Assembly: GCF_001051235.1 (NCBI RefSeq)
Contig: NZ_CBTJ020000057.1
Coordinates: 21,526-85,525 of the forward strand
Reading direction: 5' to 3'
From: Candidatus Competibacter denitrificans Run_A_D11
GTDB lineage: Bacteria > Pseudomonadota > Gammaproteobacteria > Competibacterales > Competibacteraceae
DNA length: 64,000 nucleotides
Below, piece by piece: positions 8,887 to 18,248 of this stretch (position 1 is its first letter; every line of letters starts with the position of its first letter). The position numbers and the translations under genes are program-made. The notes under the pieces are model-generated. The model did no database searches and was not told the origin of the DNA. It worked only from the letters and a program-made list of their open reading frames with translations.

Positions 8887-10211
8887 GCGCCGGCCAAGGC
8901 TTGCATTCGCGTCACGGCTTCGGCGAACGGCATTTTTTCGTCGAGGCCCTGGCGCAAGAAGTCGCGGATCGCGCCGATCTTGGCGAGCGCCTCGTCGGCG
9001 ACGGTATCGCTGCCTTTTTTGTACTCGCCGATCTTGACCAGCAATTCCACTTCCTCGTATTTGGCGAGCAGCTCGCGCAGGCGGCCGGCGGCGGTTTTGT
9101 GCTCGCGCGGCGCGATCGCGTTCATCACCCGGCTGGTGCTGGCCAGCACGTCGATGGCCGGGTAATGGTTGGCGGCGGCCAGCTTGCGCGACAGGATGAT
9201 GTGGCCGTCGAGGATGGAGCGGGTCTCGTCGGCCACCGGTTCGGTCATGTCGTCGCCTTCCACCAGCACGGTGTAGAGCGCGGTGATCGAGCCTTTATCG
9301 GACTGGCCGGCCCGCTCCATCAGTTTGGGCAGGTTGGCGAACACTGACGGCGGAAAACCGCGCCGGGTCGGCGGCTCGCCCGCCGCCAGGCCGATCTCGC
9401 GCAAGGCGCGGGCGAAGCGGGTCACCGAATCCATCAATAACAGGACTTTCTTGCCCTGGTCGCGGAAATACTCGGCGATGGCGGTGGCGACGTAGGACGC
9501 CTTGGCCCGTTCCATCGAAGTCCGATCCGAGGTCGCCACCACCAGCACCGACCGCGCCATGCCGTCTGGCCCCAGGTCGTGCTCGATGAACTCGCGCACC
9601 TCGCGACCGCGCTCGCCGATCAAGGCAATCACGATCACATCGACCTCTGCGCCCTTGACCAGCATCGACAGCAGGGTGCTCTTGCCGCCCCCGGCGGCGG
9701 CGAAAATCCCCATGCGCTGGCCTTCGCCGCAGGTGAGCAGACCGTCCATCACCCGCAATCCCAACGCTAAAGGTTTCGCGATCACCCGCCGGGTGAGCGG
9801 ATCGGGCGGATCGGCGTAAACTGGATAGAACGCTTCAGCTTGCAAAGGGCCTTTCTTGTCGCGGTCGAGCGGGTTGCCGAGACCATCCAGCACGCGGCCC
9901 AGCAAACCCGATCCCACCGCGACTTCCTGCATCCGGCCGGTGGGAATGACTTCGGTGTTCGACGAGATGCCGAACATGTCGCCAAGCGGGGTGAGCAGCG
10001 CGGCGTCCTTGGCGAAGCCGACCACCTCGGCCTGCGAGCTTCGCGTTTCGCCCGGATTCTGCAACAGGCAAAGCTCGCCGATTTTGACCTGCGGCACGGC
10101 GGCTTTGATGATGGTTCCGACCACTTGAGTGACCCGACCCTTGATCGCCAGCGGCAGGGCGGCCTCGATGGCTTCTTCCACGAAATCGAGGATATAGCTC
10201 AAGTGGTGCAT
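8883..10211 (-). CDS. sctN: Type III secretion ATPase SctN
   Basis: A 442-residue F1-beta-like ATPase that unfolds and unloads substrates at the cytoplasmic face. Landmarks are Walker A in [17 protein letters not shown] (near residue 170), [55 protein letters not shown] and the closing C-terminal helices. ATG 10211 (MHHLSYIL) is preferred to the TTG six bases earlier. No strong Shine-Dalgarno is visible, and the only GAG upstream lies in the arm of a nested inverted repeat (10220-10257), which may control translation. It is the first gene of the eight-gene minus-strand operon; no other injectisome genes (ring, needle, sctV) are in the window. Confidence 0.96.
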   Translation of the reverse strand: MHHLSYILDFVEEAIEAALPLAIKGRVTQVVGTIIKAAVPQVKIGELCLLQNPGETRSSQAEVVGFAKDAALLTPLGDMFGISSNTEVIPTGRMQEVAVGSGLLGRVLDGLGNPLDRDKKGPLQAEAFYPVYADPPDPLTRRVIAKPLALGLRVMDGLLTCGEGQRMGIFAAAGGGKSTLLSMLVKGAEVDVIVIALIGERGREVREFIEHDLGPDGMARSVLVVATSDRTSMERAKASYVATAIAEYFRDQGKKVLLLMDSVTRFARALREIGLAAGEPPTRRGFPPSVFANLPKLMERAGQSDKGSITALYTVLVEGDDMTEPVADETRSILDGHIILSRKLAAANHYPAIDVLASTSRVMNAIAPREHKTAAGRLRELLAKYEEVELLVKIGEYKKGSDTVADEALAKIGAIRDFLRQGLDEKMPFAEAVTRMQALAGA

Positions 10212-10219
10212 CGACAAAT

Positions 10220-10257
10220 CTCAAAGGTGGGACACGGCGGTGTCATTGACCTTTGAG
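10220..10257 (-). promoter_or_regulatory. Nested inverted repeat in the sctN leader
   Basis: Perfect 9-bp arms (CTCAAAGGT at 10220-10228 and its complement at 10249-10257) enclose a second 5-bp stem (GACAC/GTGTC, 10231-10244) with a 4-base loop. The proximal arm ends nine bases before the sctN ATG. In RNA it could form a hairpin over the ribosome-binding region; in DNA it could be an operator. Which of these applies cannot be told from sequence alone. Confidence 0.55.
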
Positions 10258-10706
10258 TAACGGTTTTTGCGGGAATGTTTTAGGAAGCGTTTGAACCGGA
10301 AAAACGGGTGTTGACAACATTTTTTGGCGGAGAAGCGGGGCGTTGGAAGGTTTCTGGCCAGGGCAATCGCGCGATGTGAGGGGTTGACAAGGGGTAGGTA
10401 AGGGGGCTATGGGAAGGGAACACTTGGATGGAGAAACCCAATGCTGCAGGCGCCGAAGGTTGGCGATCCGCGATCCAAATGAGCTGGAGCCGCAACCGCC
10501 ACGCGGGACCGAGCGCGCCGACCGATCCAGTCGAGGCCGCGCCCGAGTGGCATCCGTTCGCCGGGCGTCCGCTCCCTAGACGGGGCCGGGTCTGACCGGC
10601 CCGGTTTGGGCGTCCTGTCCGAACGGATCGCCGGCGGGCAGAAGGACGGGACGGGCGGGCTTTCAACCGGATCGATTCCGTTCCAATCGAACGATCTTGG
10701 CCCGAC
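10258..10706. other. Intergenic stretch without a recognised gene
   Basis: About 450 bp upstream of the secretion operon. Open frames here are GC-rich shadows without family features. The sctN promoter must lie here or in the hairpin region, but I cannot pick it out with confidence. A TTGACA-like hexamer with a 17-base spacer near 10384 points away from sctN. Confidence 0.4.
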
Positions 10707-11134
10707 TCACTCCAGCGCCAGCACCAGGCGCTTGCCCAGGGCCGACGCCGCGTGCTCCAGTTGCCGCAGGGTCGGGGAGTGGCGGGGATTCTCCAGCCGC
10801 TGCGCGGCAGGCCAGAAGGTTTGCAGCGAGCGAGCCAGTTCCGCCAAGGACCGATCCCCGCGCGCCCGGCGGATCAGCAAGGTCGCTTGGGTCCGGGCGT
10901 CCGGCGCGATCAGATACAGGCCGTCGCCGGCGGGAAAAGGATCGGGTATGGGTTCGTTTTCGTCCAGCATCCACCCAGCATGGCCGACCGCACTTCGGCG
11001 CCGTTGAACAGGGCCTCGTCCAGCGTGGCCCCTTCCGTGAAGGTGTCCTCCAGATCGACGCAGCGCACCCGGAGCGCGCCGTTATCTTGCGTTTCCAGCG
11101 CGGCGGGATAGCGCACTTCCAGGCGTTTTGACAC
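10707..11134 (-). pseudogene. HicB-like antitoxin gene broken by an 11-bp insertion
   Basis: Two overlapping frames together make one HicB-type protein. The first (GTG 11134) gives the HicB fold start VRYPAALETQDNGALRVRCVDL and TFTEGATLDEALFNGAEV. The second gives MLDENEPIPDPF and a helix-turn-helix-like tail, LAELARSLQTFWPAAQRLENPRHSPTLRQLEHAASALGKRLVLAL. At 10964-10981 the seven bases CCAGCAT occur twice, separated by CCAC. Removing 11 bp (10971-10981) restores one frame reading SAMLDENEP. No HicA toxin gene is adjacent. The insertion is visible; loss of function is inferred. Confidence 0.75.
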
Positions 11135-11147
11135 GCCGTCGTCCGCC

Positions 11148-11483
11148 CTACGCCGCTGCCGGTTCGGCCGGCTCCGGCTCCCGCTTGAACTGGCTGATTT
11201 CGACGTTGCCCTCGGGGAAGTGGGCCACGATGCGCAACTCGCCGCCCATCGCTTCGACGAAGCGGCGCAAGGTGCTCACGTACATGTCGGTCTGGCCTTC
11301 CATCTTGGAGACGGCGACCTGGTTGATGCCGAGCGAGGCCGCGACCTGCTGCTGGGTGAGATCGAGCGCCCGCCGCAGCTCTTGTAAGGGCATTTCGCCG
11401 ATGAGCTGCCGGGTTTTTGCCGCGATGCGCGCTTGCCGCTCTTGCGGCATTTGCGCCATCAAATCGCGAAATTTCTTTGCCAT
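11148..11483 (-). CDS. higA: HigA-type XRE antitoxin
   Basis: A 111-residue antitoxin with a helix-turn-helix domain near the middle (LTQQQVAASLGINQVAVSKMEGQ). A C-terminal piece (LRRFVEAMGGELRIVAHFPEG) is typical of XRE antitoxins paired with Gp49-like toxins. ATG 11483 overlaps the toxin stop codon (TGATG), so translation is probably coupled. It should bind and neutralise the upstream toxin and repress the shared promoter, as known for the family. Confidence 0.88.
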   Translation of the reverse strand: MAKKFRDLMAQMPQERQARIAAKTRQLIGEMPLQELRRALDLTQQQVAASLGINQVAVSKMEGQTDMYVSTLRRFVEAMGGELRIVAHFPEGNVEISQFKREPEPAEPAAA

Positions 11484-11842
11484 CACAGAAACCTCTCTTT
11501 TTTCAGCAGGGCCAAGTGCTCGTCGTACAGGCGATCCGCCAGCGGGACAAAGGTGTCATACCAGCGATCATCGCCGGTTTTCTTGCCGCCGACGAGCAGA
11601 ATCGCCGTGCGCCGAGGGTCGAAAGCGTACAACACGCGGTAAGGTTCGCCACCGTGCTGCACGCGAAGTTCCCGCATGTGATCGTGCCGGGAAGTCGCGA
11701 TGCCGGAGCTGTGCGGGAACCGCAGAGAAGGTCCCAACTGTTCGAGTGTTCCCACCGAAGCCGCCACAGCGTCTTGTTCGGCCTCGCTCAACGTAAACCA
11801 CCACGCCTCGAATTCGTCGGTGTATTCCACTTCCCATTTCAT
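11483..11842 (-). CDS. higB: HigB-type (Gp49-like, RelE superfamily) toxin
   Basis: A 119-residue toxin, first in a toxin-antitoxin operon. Family features are the N-terminal WEVEYTDEFEAWWFTLSEAEQDAV, the core MRELRVQHGGEPYRVLYAFDPRRTAILLVGGKKTGDDRWY and a C-terminal YDEHLALL helix. Family members are ribosome-dependent mRNA endonucleases. Toxin-before-antitoxin order is typical of higBA. An AT-rich stretch with repeated AAGTTATA/CTTATA words (11853-11890) just upstream is the likely promoter/operator. Confidence 0.88.
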   Translation of the reverse strand: MKWEVEYTDEFEAWWFTLSEAEQDAVAASVGTLEQLGPSLRFPHSSGIATSRHDHMRELRVQHGGEPYRVLYAFDPRRTAILLVGGKKTGDDRWYDTFVPLADRLYDEHLALLKKERFL

Positions 11843-11899
11843 GGCCGCATGATAGCTTATAAGTTATAAGTTATAAAACCTTCAAGTTATGCGAACCGC

Positions 11900-12646
11900 T
11901 CAAAGCAGCGTTCCCCGTAGCTCCGGCCGCTCGTCCCACAACCGCCCCGCCAGCAACCGGCCGTTGGCTTTCTTGTCGCGGCGCACCCCGTCCGGTCCCC
12001 AGGCGCCCCATTGCTTGAAAAAGAAATTCACGCCCGCCGCCGCGCACCGATCCCGCACCGACAAGGCCCATTCCTTGCGCATCGGGCGAGCGTCCGGGCC
12101 GGATTCGCCGCCGACGATCACCCAGCCGATGCTACTCAGATCGAACGGCCCTAGGTCCTCCAGCAAGGGTTCCACCGACAGGAAGCGGACGCGGACCGAC
12201 ACTTGGCGCAAGTGTTCGATGCGCGGCAGGCCGTGGCGGCGATCCTCCACCGTGACGCCGAGCCAGACGTTGGCCGGCACGGATCGAGACGCGAAGAAGT
12301 CGGGCAACCGTTCGGCGCGTTTGGTCAGCAGCAGGTAGGTGTGCCGGGGCGTTCGGCGAATCACCGCCAGCACCCGGTCGATGAACGGGTCCGGTACGTC
12401 CTCGTGGAACAGGTCGGCCATTGAGCAGACGAAATACACGGTGGGCTTGTCGCGTTCGAGCGGCTGGCCGAGGCGATCCTCGCGCAAGGTCAGCGCGAAG
12501 CCACCCGCGTAGCCAGCCGCGCCCGTCGCTTGGAGGTGGAGCGCCATCCGCTCGGCGTAGCAGTGCTTGCAGCCGGGCGACACTTTGGTGCAGCCGGTGA
12601 CCGGGTTCCAGGTCTGTTCGGTCCACTCGATTTTTCTGGCGCTCAT
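11900..12646 (-). CDS. DUF5131 (phage Gp37/Gp68-like) protein
   Basis: A 248-residue protein of the phage Gp37/Gp68 family. The N terminus KIEWTEQTWNPVTGCTKVSPGCKHCYAERMA contains a CxxxxxxCxxC cysteine cluster that looks radical-SAM-like. VYFVCSMADLFHEDVPDPFIDRVL, VWLGVTVED, RFLSVEPLLEDLG and WVIVGGESGPDARPM follow, and the C terminus has FFFKQWG. The biochemical activity is not established. ATG 12646 is at the conserved start; the upstream extension reads through an octamer repeat. The family is common in prophages and accessory regions. Confidence 0.85.
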   Translation of the reverse strand: MSARKIEWTEQTWNPVTGCTKVSPGCKHCYAERMALHLQATGAAGYAGGFALTLREDRLGQPLERDKPTVYFVCSMADLFHEDVPDPFIDRVLAVIRRTPRHTYLLLTKRAERLPDFFASRSVPANVWLGVTVEDRRHGLPRIEHLRQVSVRVRFLSVEPLLEDLGPFDLSSIGWVIVGGESGPDARPMRKEWALSVRDRCAAAGVNFFFKQWGAWGPDGVRRDKKANGRLLAGRLWDERPELRGTLL

Positions 12647-12712
12647 CGCAGCTTGTGTTCGTGTAAGAAGCCAGCGGGGAAAAGGATTCTTCCAACCGAC
12701 CGGCACCATCGT

Positions 12713-12744
12713 TGGCGTCATGGCGTCATGGCGTCGTGGCGTCA
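12713..12744. repeat. Four tandem copies of an octamer
   Basis: TGGCGTCA occurs four times in tandem, with one final-base change in the third copy (12713-12720, 12721-12728, 12729-12736, 12737-12744). It lies between the DUF5131 start and the end of the IS630 remnant. It could be a slipped-strand repeat; no function is apparent. Confidence 0.8.
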
Positions 12745-13956
12745 AACAGCCATTCAGTCATGACACCAGTGTTCAAGCCGTCCGGCGTTGATCCCGCCGG
12801 TTCAGTTCGGCCACGTCCTTGGCCCCCGGTGCAGGCCGCCAGTCGGCGCAGCTCCCGCGCAGCTCTTTGATGCGCGCAATTTGCCGGTCGGGGATCGGCA
12901 TGACGGGCTTGTTGCCAAGCGGCGACCTCGTGCGTCAGGGTGATGGTGTCGGGGATGCGCCGATCCAGGCACTGGCGACTGAGGAGGCTCAGTTCGATTT
13001 CGGCCCTGTTAAACCAGCTTCCGTGTTTCAGGGTGTGATGAATCTCCAGGCGTTCAAGTAGACCTCTGGCGACGGCTGGCTCGAAGGCCTGATAGAGGGC
13101 GGCGGGTTTGTGCGTATTGAGATGGTCCATGACCAGGATGACTTTTTCGGCCTGGGGATAGCGCACCTCCAACAGGTCCTTGACCTCCTGCGCGAAATCG
13201 ACGGTGGTGCGCCGGTCGGTGACGGTGACGTGGCGCTGGCCGGTCAGGGGTTCGAAGGTCATGAAGAGATGGGCCGTGCCGTGTCGTTCGTATTCGTAGT
13301 CCACCCGCGCAGGCTGGCCCGGTGCGGTTGGCAATGGCACGCGCGTTTCCGCCACCCATTGCTTGCTGATTTCATCAAGACAGACGACCGGATAGGCCGG
13401 GTCGTGGGGTCGGGTATAGACTTCCAGCACATCCTCCATCGCACAGACAAACTCGGCGTTGGCGTTCGGTGGAATCACCCAGTGCCGACGCAGCCACGGT
13501 TTAAGGGCGTTTTTTGAGCGTCATCCGGACACAGTCCGGGCCGATGCGCTCCACCACCGCCAGTTCTACCAACCGATCCGCCAGCAAGCGCAGCGTCCAC
13601 CGGCGATCCCTTCGGGCGGTGCGCTACAGGCCAGTGCAATCAAGCGGGCCTCTTGCTCACCATCCAGCTTGCGATACTGACGACCGGTAAGGCTCCTTCC
13701 GAAACAGCGCCGCCTCTAATCCCTGTTCCACAAACCCCTGGCGCACCCGGTAAACCGTCGATTCTCCACAGTCAATCGCCTCGGCAATCCGTTCGTCGTC
13801 CCAGCCTGGCCCGCCCGCCCCGGTGTCCGCTTTGAGTCAAATTCGGGCGTGGATCAGCACCGATGCCGACCGCTTTCCGGTGGGGATCAACCCCTCAAGT
13901 CAGGCGCGTTCCTCCCCGCTCAGCCGGACAACGTATTTCGGTAAGGGTATCGGCAA
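12726..13956 (-). pseudogene. Degenerate IS630-family transposase
   Basis: The catalytic half is readable from about 13478: VVCLDEISKQWVAETR with the first Asp, EKVILVMDHLNTHKPAALYQAF with the second, and HGSWFNRAEIELSLLSRQCLDRRIPD with the Glu. The N-terminal helix-turn-helix half (LPKYVVRLSGEER to RQGFVEQGLEAALF) carries two in-frame stops (after ERA and after ARI) and at least one frameshift before the catalytic half. The extreme C terminus also seems shifted. The element is dead; exact terminal repeats were not found. Confidence 0.85.
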
Positions 13957-14401
13957 GCTCCGTGTTGGGGGTTCCTCCAATGGAAAACCTTTCCGCCCCT
14001 TAAAGTCAACTCAGTGCGGGTGAAGCACTAGGGCGTGTCATCAATTAGGGGCGTGATGGTTTTCCAGATTTACAGAAAAACCAGGTTGAGATTTGCTGCT
14101 GGCAAACGTCTGGAGGAGTTTGTGGATGATGAGGCGGTATGGTTTGCGAGACGATCAGTGGGAACGGATGGTAATGCCCCAAGAATTTCTTCCATGAGAA
14201 GTCAAACTGAAGAGACTGTTGTGGAGGACGTGATGGGCAAGCAACGTCAACGTTGGACAGTTGAAGAAAAGTTGGGGATCGTGTTAGCGGTGTTAAGCGA
14301 GCGCCCGAGCGTCGCGGAGGTGGCCCGCCAGCGCGGCGTCAACGAGAATCAAATTTATCGGTGGAAAGAGCAGTTTCTGGCGGCGGGTCGTCAGGGGTTA
14401 A

Positions 14402-15352
14402 GAGCCTATCCCAATATTAACATATTGATATATTTACAAAATGATAATACCATTGTCTTATAAATTGGTGATTTGAATTAAAGCAGGTGAACCCTCGAAA
14501 TGACACCAGAGAAAAGATATCCCAGTGATCTGACGGATGAAGAATGGGTGGTGGTGGAAGACTGCCTGCGTGGAGAAGACGAGATGGGGGCGGGCCGCCC
14601 ATTGGAAGTGGATTTGAGACGGGTGTGGGATGCGATTTTATATCTCAATAAAACGGGCTGCCAGTGGGCGTATCTGCCGCATGATTTTCCAGCGCGCACG
14701 ACGGTCAATTACCATTATACGAAATGGATGGCGACTGGTTTTTTTGAACGAGTGACTGCGGAAGTTCGCCGACGGGTCCGAAAAAAAACGGTCGTAACAC
14801 GGAACCGAGTGCGGGGATCATCGACAGTCAAAGCGTCAAGGGCACCGCAGAATCTGCCAGAAGAATCTGGCTTTGACGGTTATAAAAAGGTCAAGGGCAG
14901 AAAGCATCACATGGTAACGGATACCACAGGCTGTGTGCTGGCCGTGGGCGTCCATGCCGCCAACCTCCACGACAGTCAGGGGGCGTATCCCTTGCTCAAG
15001 AAGACCTTTGAAATCGTACCCACACTGCGAATGATGTGGGCTGATCAGGGCTATCAGGGCGAAGAACTCGCCACCTGGGTAAAAGACACCTTCGGTTGTG
15101 AGTTGGAGATTGTGAAAAAAACCACGAAAGGCTTTAAGGTGTTACCCCGTCGCTGGGTGGTGGAAAGAACATTCGCCTGGTTAAGTCGTTATCGCCGATT
15201 AGTCCGTGTCTATGAAAAAAGAGTCGCTTCCAGTATCGCTATGATTTGGGTTTCTTCTATCCGCATCCTGCTGAAAAAACTATGGACACCCATTGATGAA
15301 GAAGGGCTGCTCTTAATCATTTACATCTGAATAAGAATTTTCGGATAGGCTC
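14402..15352 (+). mobile_element. IS5-family insertion element (951 bp)
   Basis: The element is bounded by perfect 10-bp inverted repeats GAGCCTATCC (14402-14411) and GGATAGGCTC (15343-15352), extending to about 17 bp with two mismatches. It is flanked by a direct TAA repeat (left flank 14399-14401, right flank 15353-15355). It carries one transposase gene. It sits inside the IS3 orfA, which fixes the order of arrival. Confidence 0.9.
14500..15330 (+). pseudogene. IS5-family transposase, catalytic Asp lost to paired indels
   Basis: The 276-residue open frame has the IS5 N terminus (YPSDLTDEEWVVVEDCL), then GFDGYKKVKGRKHHMVTDTTG, the second Asp in MMWADQGYQGEE and RWVVERTFAWLSRYRRLVRVYE. Between about 14780 and 14865 it reads RVRGSSTVKASRAPQN, whereas the -1 frame reads SAGIIDSQSVKGTAESARR, which holds the first catalytic Asp. 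A run of eight A (14781-14788) and an extra A near 14862 account for the two compensating shifts. The in-frame product should lack DDE activity, unless frameshifting occurs twice. Confidence 0.75.
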
Positions 15353-15644
15353 TAAACGGGGCGAAGGCGCAGACGGCGGATCAGCGCTTGGAAGCGGAGA
15401 ATAGCCAATTGAAAAAGCTACTGGGTGAGAAGGCGCTGGAGATGGAGATTCTAAAAAACCTTTCATGGGGCGCTGTAACGCCCTCTTTTTGTAGGGCTAG
15501 AAACGGGGTCCCGCTACACGAGAGGCGCTGGGAACAGTGGCCGTTGACTTTTTGGTGGCATTGACCCCGTCAAAAAACATAGCCCAGGGACTGTAGCGGA
15601 TTTGCGTGTGGTGACGCTGGCTGGCGATCCCGATTAGGAAAGTG

Positions 15645-16108
15645 ATGACATTCGCCGTCCCCGTTTCCGGCTACTTTCACGGTGAGGACGAGACCCTGCA
15701 TAAGCCAATATCAATCACTACGCCGTACCGTTCCGAGCGTCTATCGACGATCAATGCCGATGCAGCGGGCATTGATGTGGGATCGCAGTGGCATGTGGTG
15801 GCGGTACCCCCTCAACGCGATCCCGACCCGGTGCGGACCTTTCAAAGTTTCACCGGCGACCTTCAGCGGTTGGCCGACTGGCTCGTCGCCTGTGGGGTCA
15901 AGACAGTGGCTATGGAATCCACGGGCGTCTATTGGATACCGTTATTCGAGGTACTGGAAGCACGGGGTCTTCACGTCTGCGTCGTCAATGCCCGCGACGT
16001 CAAGCACGTTCCCGGCCGCAAAACGGACGTCAACGACGCCCAATGGCTCCAACGCTTGCACACCTACGGCCTTCTGCGGGCCAGCTTTCACCCCGCAGCC
16101 GTGCAAGC
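15645..16108 (+). pseudogene. Truncated IS110-family transposase (N-terminal RuvC-like domain)
   Basis: The DEDD catalytic N terminus is present: [14 protein letters not shown] with the first Asp, [21 protein letters not shown] with the Glu, and the Asp pair in [31 protein letters not shown]. The protein then changes in mid-frame into DUF499 sequence at about 16105-16115. The C-terminal transposase_20 half with the catalytic Ser is absent. The open frame runs on without a stop across the junction. Confidence 0.85.
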
Positions 16109-18102
16109 GCTCTGGAAACCGGTGGCGACTGAGGAAGCCTTCGAGATCGTGCGGCGGCTGTTCAACCCAATCAGTGATCAAGCGGGCGCGGAGCAGGTCT
16201 GCCGCGCTTTCGCCGACTACTACACGGCTAATAGCGCGGACTTTCCACACGAAACCCAGGAAAGCCGCTATTTCGAGCGCTTGCAGCGCGCCTATCCCAT
16301 CCACCCGGAAATCTTCGAGCGGCTTTACGAAGACTGGTCATCATTGGACAAGTTTCAGCGCACCCGTGGCGGGCTGAAATTAATGGCCAAAGTCATTCAT
16401 CGACTGTGGAAGGACGACAACAAGGATTTGCTGATCGTGCCGGGCAGCCTGCCGCTGTACGACGCCGACGTGCGTAACGAGGCGATTTACTACCTGCCGC
16501 AGGGTTGGGACCCGGTGCTGGAACGCGACGTGGACGGCGACCGAGCCGAGACCGCCGACATCGAACGCGATACCCGCTTTGGTGCGGTGCAGGCCGCGCG
16601 GCGCGTGGCCCGGAGCATCCTTTCTCGGCAGCGCACCCTCGACCCCCAACCAGATGGTGCGCGGCGTCGAGCCGGAACGCATCGTGTTAGGCTGCGCCCA
16701 ACCCGGCCAGCCCTGCGGCGTCTACAAAGACGTGCTGCGGCGTCTGGTAGACCGCTTGCACTATCTCAATAGCGCCAACAATCGCTACTGGTTCGACACC
16801 CGGCCCAACCTGTGCCGCGAGATGGAAGAGCGCAAGCGCCGGTTCCAGGACAAGGAAGAAGTCATCCCGGCGATTCGGGATCGCGTCCAACGGCTGTTTG
16901 GGCAAGGGGTGTTTGGCGCCGTCCATATTTTTACCCCGTCCGGCGATATTCCCGACGATTGGCTGCTGCGCTTGGTGGTGTTGCCCCCCGATGCGGCGTT
17001 CTACCGTTCCGGACGCAATCTGGCCGAAGAAGCGGCGGCTGAACGCCTCAAAAGTCGGGGCGAGCAACCGTGCCAGAAACAAAATCGTCTCCTGTTTTTG
17101 GCCGCCGATTACGAATGCGTAGGGCGCCTCAAGGATCAGGTCAGAAGCCTCCTGGCGTGGCAATCCATCGTCACCGACAGCAGGGATCTGAAGTTGAACC
17201 TGGATCAATATCAGTCCCGCCAGGCGGCTAAAAGCCTGGAAGACGCCCAAAGCGCCCTGGGGCCGATGATCCGGGAAACCTGGCGCTGGCTGTTAGCGCC
17301 GATGCAGGAGGCCCGGCCCGGTAAAGGCATTTCTGACATCCAATGGGAGCTTTTTCCAATTGCGGCCAGCGCCCCAAATATCACCCAGGAAATCGAACAC
17401 GTTTTGCGGGATAACGAGCTATTGATTACCGAATGGGCGCCGATTCATCTCCACAACATCCTCAAGACCTGGTTCTGGAAAGAAGACAAAAACGACACGG
17501 GCGCGCTCGATGTCTGGCAGAAAACCTGCTGTTATCTCTATCTGCCCCGACTCAAGGATGATCACGTCTATCAGAAAGCGCTGGCGGCGGGCGCTGGGAG
17601 CACGGACTTTTTCGGTCTAGCCTACGGACAGGAGGATGGAAAATATATCGGTTTCAGCTTCGGCAAGGCCACGACGCCGCTGTTGGATTCAGCATTAGTG
17701 CTGATCGCCCCGCCCGTTGCAGCAACCTATAGCGAGTCGCTGCAAGCCGAGGAAGCCCAGCGGTTAAAGCGCGCTGCCAGAACGACCGAAACGGGCGCGC
17801 CCAGGCCACCGTCAGAGGTCAGAGAGAACGCAGTCGGTGCGGATGTCGCCGCGCCAAACCAGCGACCGGCGGGCAAGCAGCAGTTTTATGGCACGGTCGA
17901 ACTGGACCCCGTTAAGGCCAAATTCTCCTTTGCCGAGATTGTCGATGAGGTGGTCCAGCAGTTCACCGCCCGGCATGATATCAAGGTGAGCATTTCCGTC
18001 GAGATTCGGGCGGAATCACCCACCGCTTTTGAAGAGGCCCTCCAGCGGGTGGTGAGGGAAAACTGTCGTGTGCTGAAATTCAAAAACGGCGAGTTTGAGT
18101 GA
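16109..18102 (+). pseudogene. DUF499-type ATPase gene, N-terminally truncated and frameshifted
   Basis: From [16 protein letters not shown] onward the sequence resembles the C-terminal two thirds of a large DUF499 (COG1483) AAA+ family protein, a group found in phage-defence clusters. The N terminus with the Walker motifs was lost where the IS110 fragment joins. A single extra C near 16620 shifts the frame: the first part ends in VARSIL, and the rest continues as [24 protein letters not shown] to the stop at 18102. No partner defence genes (methylase, helicase) are next to it. Confidence 0.7.
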
Positions 18103-18109
18103 GGGTTTT

Positions 18110-18205
18110 TCTGTCTCTCCACAGCGCCGGGCTGCTGCGCAGGCATCCCAGAGAAAGACGTCCAAGATCGGACGAAATGTCCTGCGTCTCTCAGTCGATT
18201 CGCTG
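18110..18205 (+). pseudogene. Decayed SEC-C motif remnant
   Basis: The translated segment RRAAAQASQRKTSKIGRN matches [19 protein letters not shown] in the intact UPF0149/SEC-C gene about 2.2 kb away (around 20330-20380). The zinc-binding cysteines that should follow are lost. It looks like the leftover 3' end of a second such gene. Confidence 0.55.
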
Positions 18206-18248
18206 TTCCGTTGCTCCTCAAACTTGATACTCACCCGCACTTCACGGG

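Larger units (their letters stand above)
14233..15470 (+). pseudogene. IS3-family orfA fragment, split by an IS5-family insertion
   Basis: The 5' part (14233-14401) encodes MGKQRQRWTVEEKLGIVLAVLSERPSVAEVARQRGVNENQIYRWKEQFLAAGRQGL, the helix-turn-helix of IS3 OrfA, with GGAGG upstream. Reading resumes at 15353 with NGAKAQTADQRLEAENSQLKKLLGEKALEMEILKN, the leucine-zipper part. Deleting the inserted element plus one TAA repeat rejoins both in frame. Sequence after about 15470 no longer matches and no orfB follows, so the IS3 was already or later truncated. Confidence 0.85.

Noticed and set aside
10384..10420. TTGACA-N17-CTATGG as a sigma-70 promoter
   Set aside because: It points to the plus strand where there is no gene for several hundred bases; probably chance.
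10707..11134. Two independent small proteins in the HicB region
   Set aside because: Each alone lacks half of the family fold, and an 11-bp duplication explains the break.
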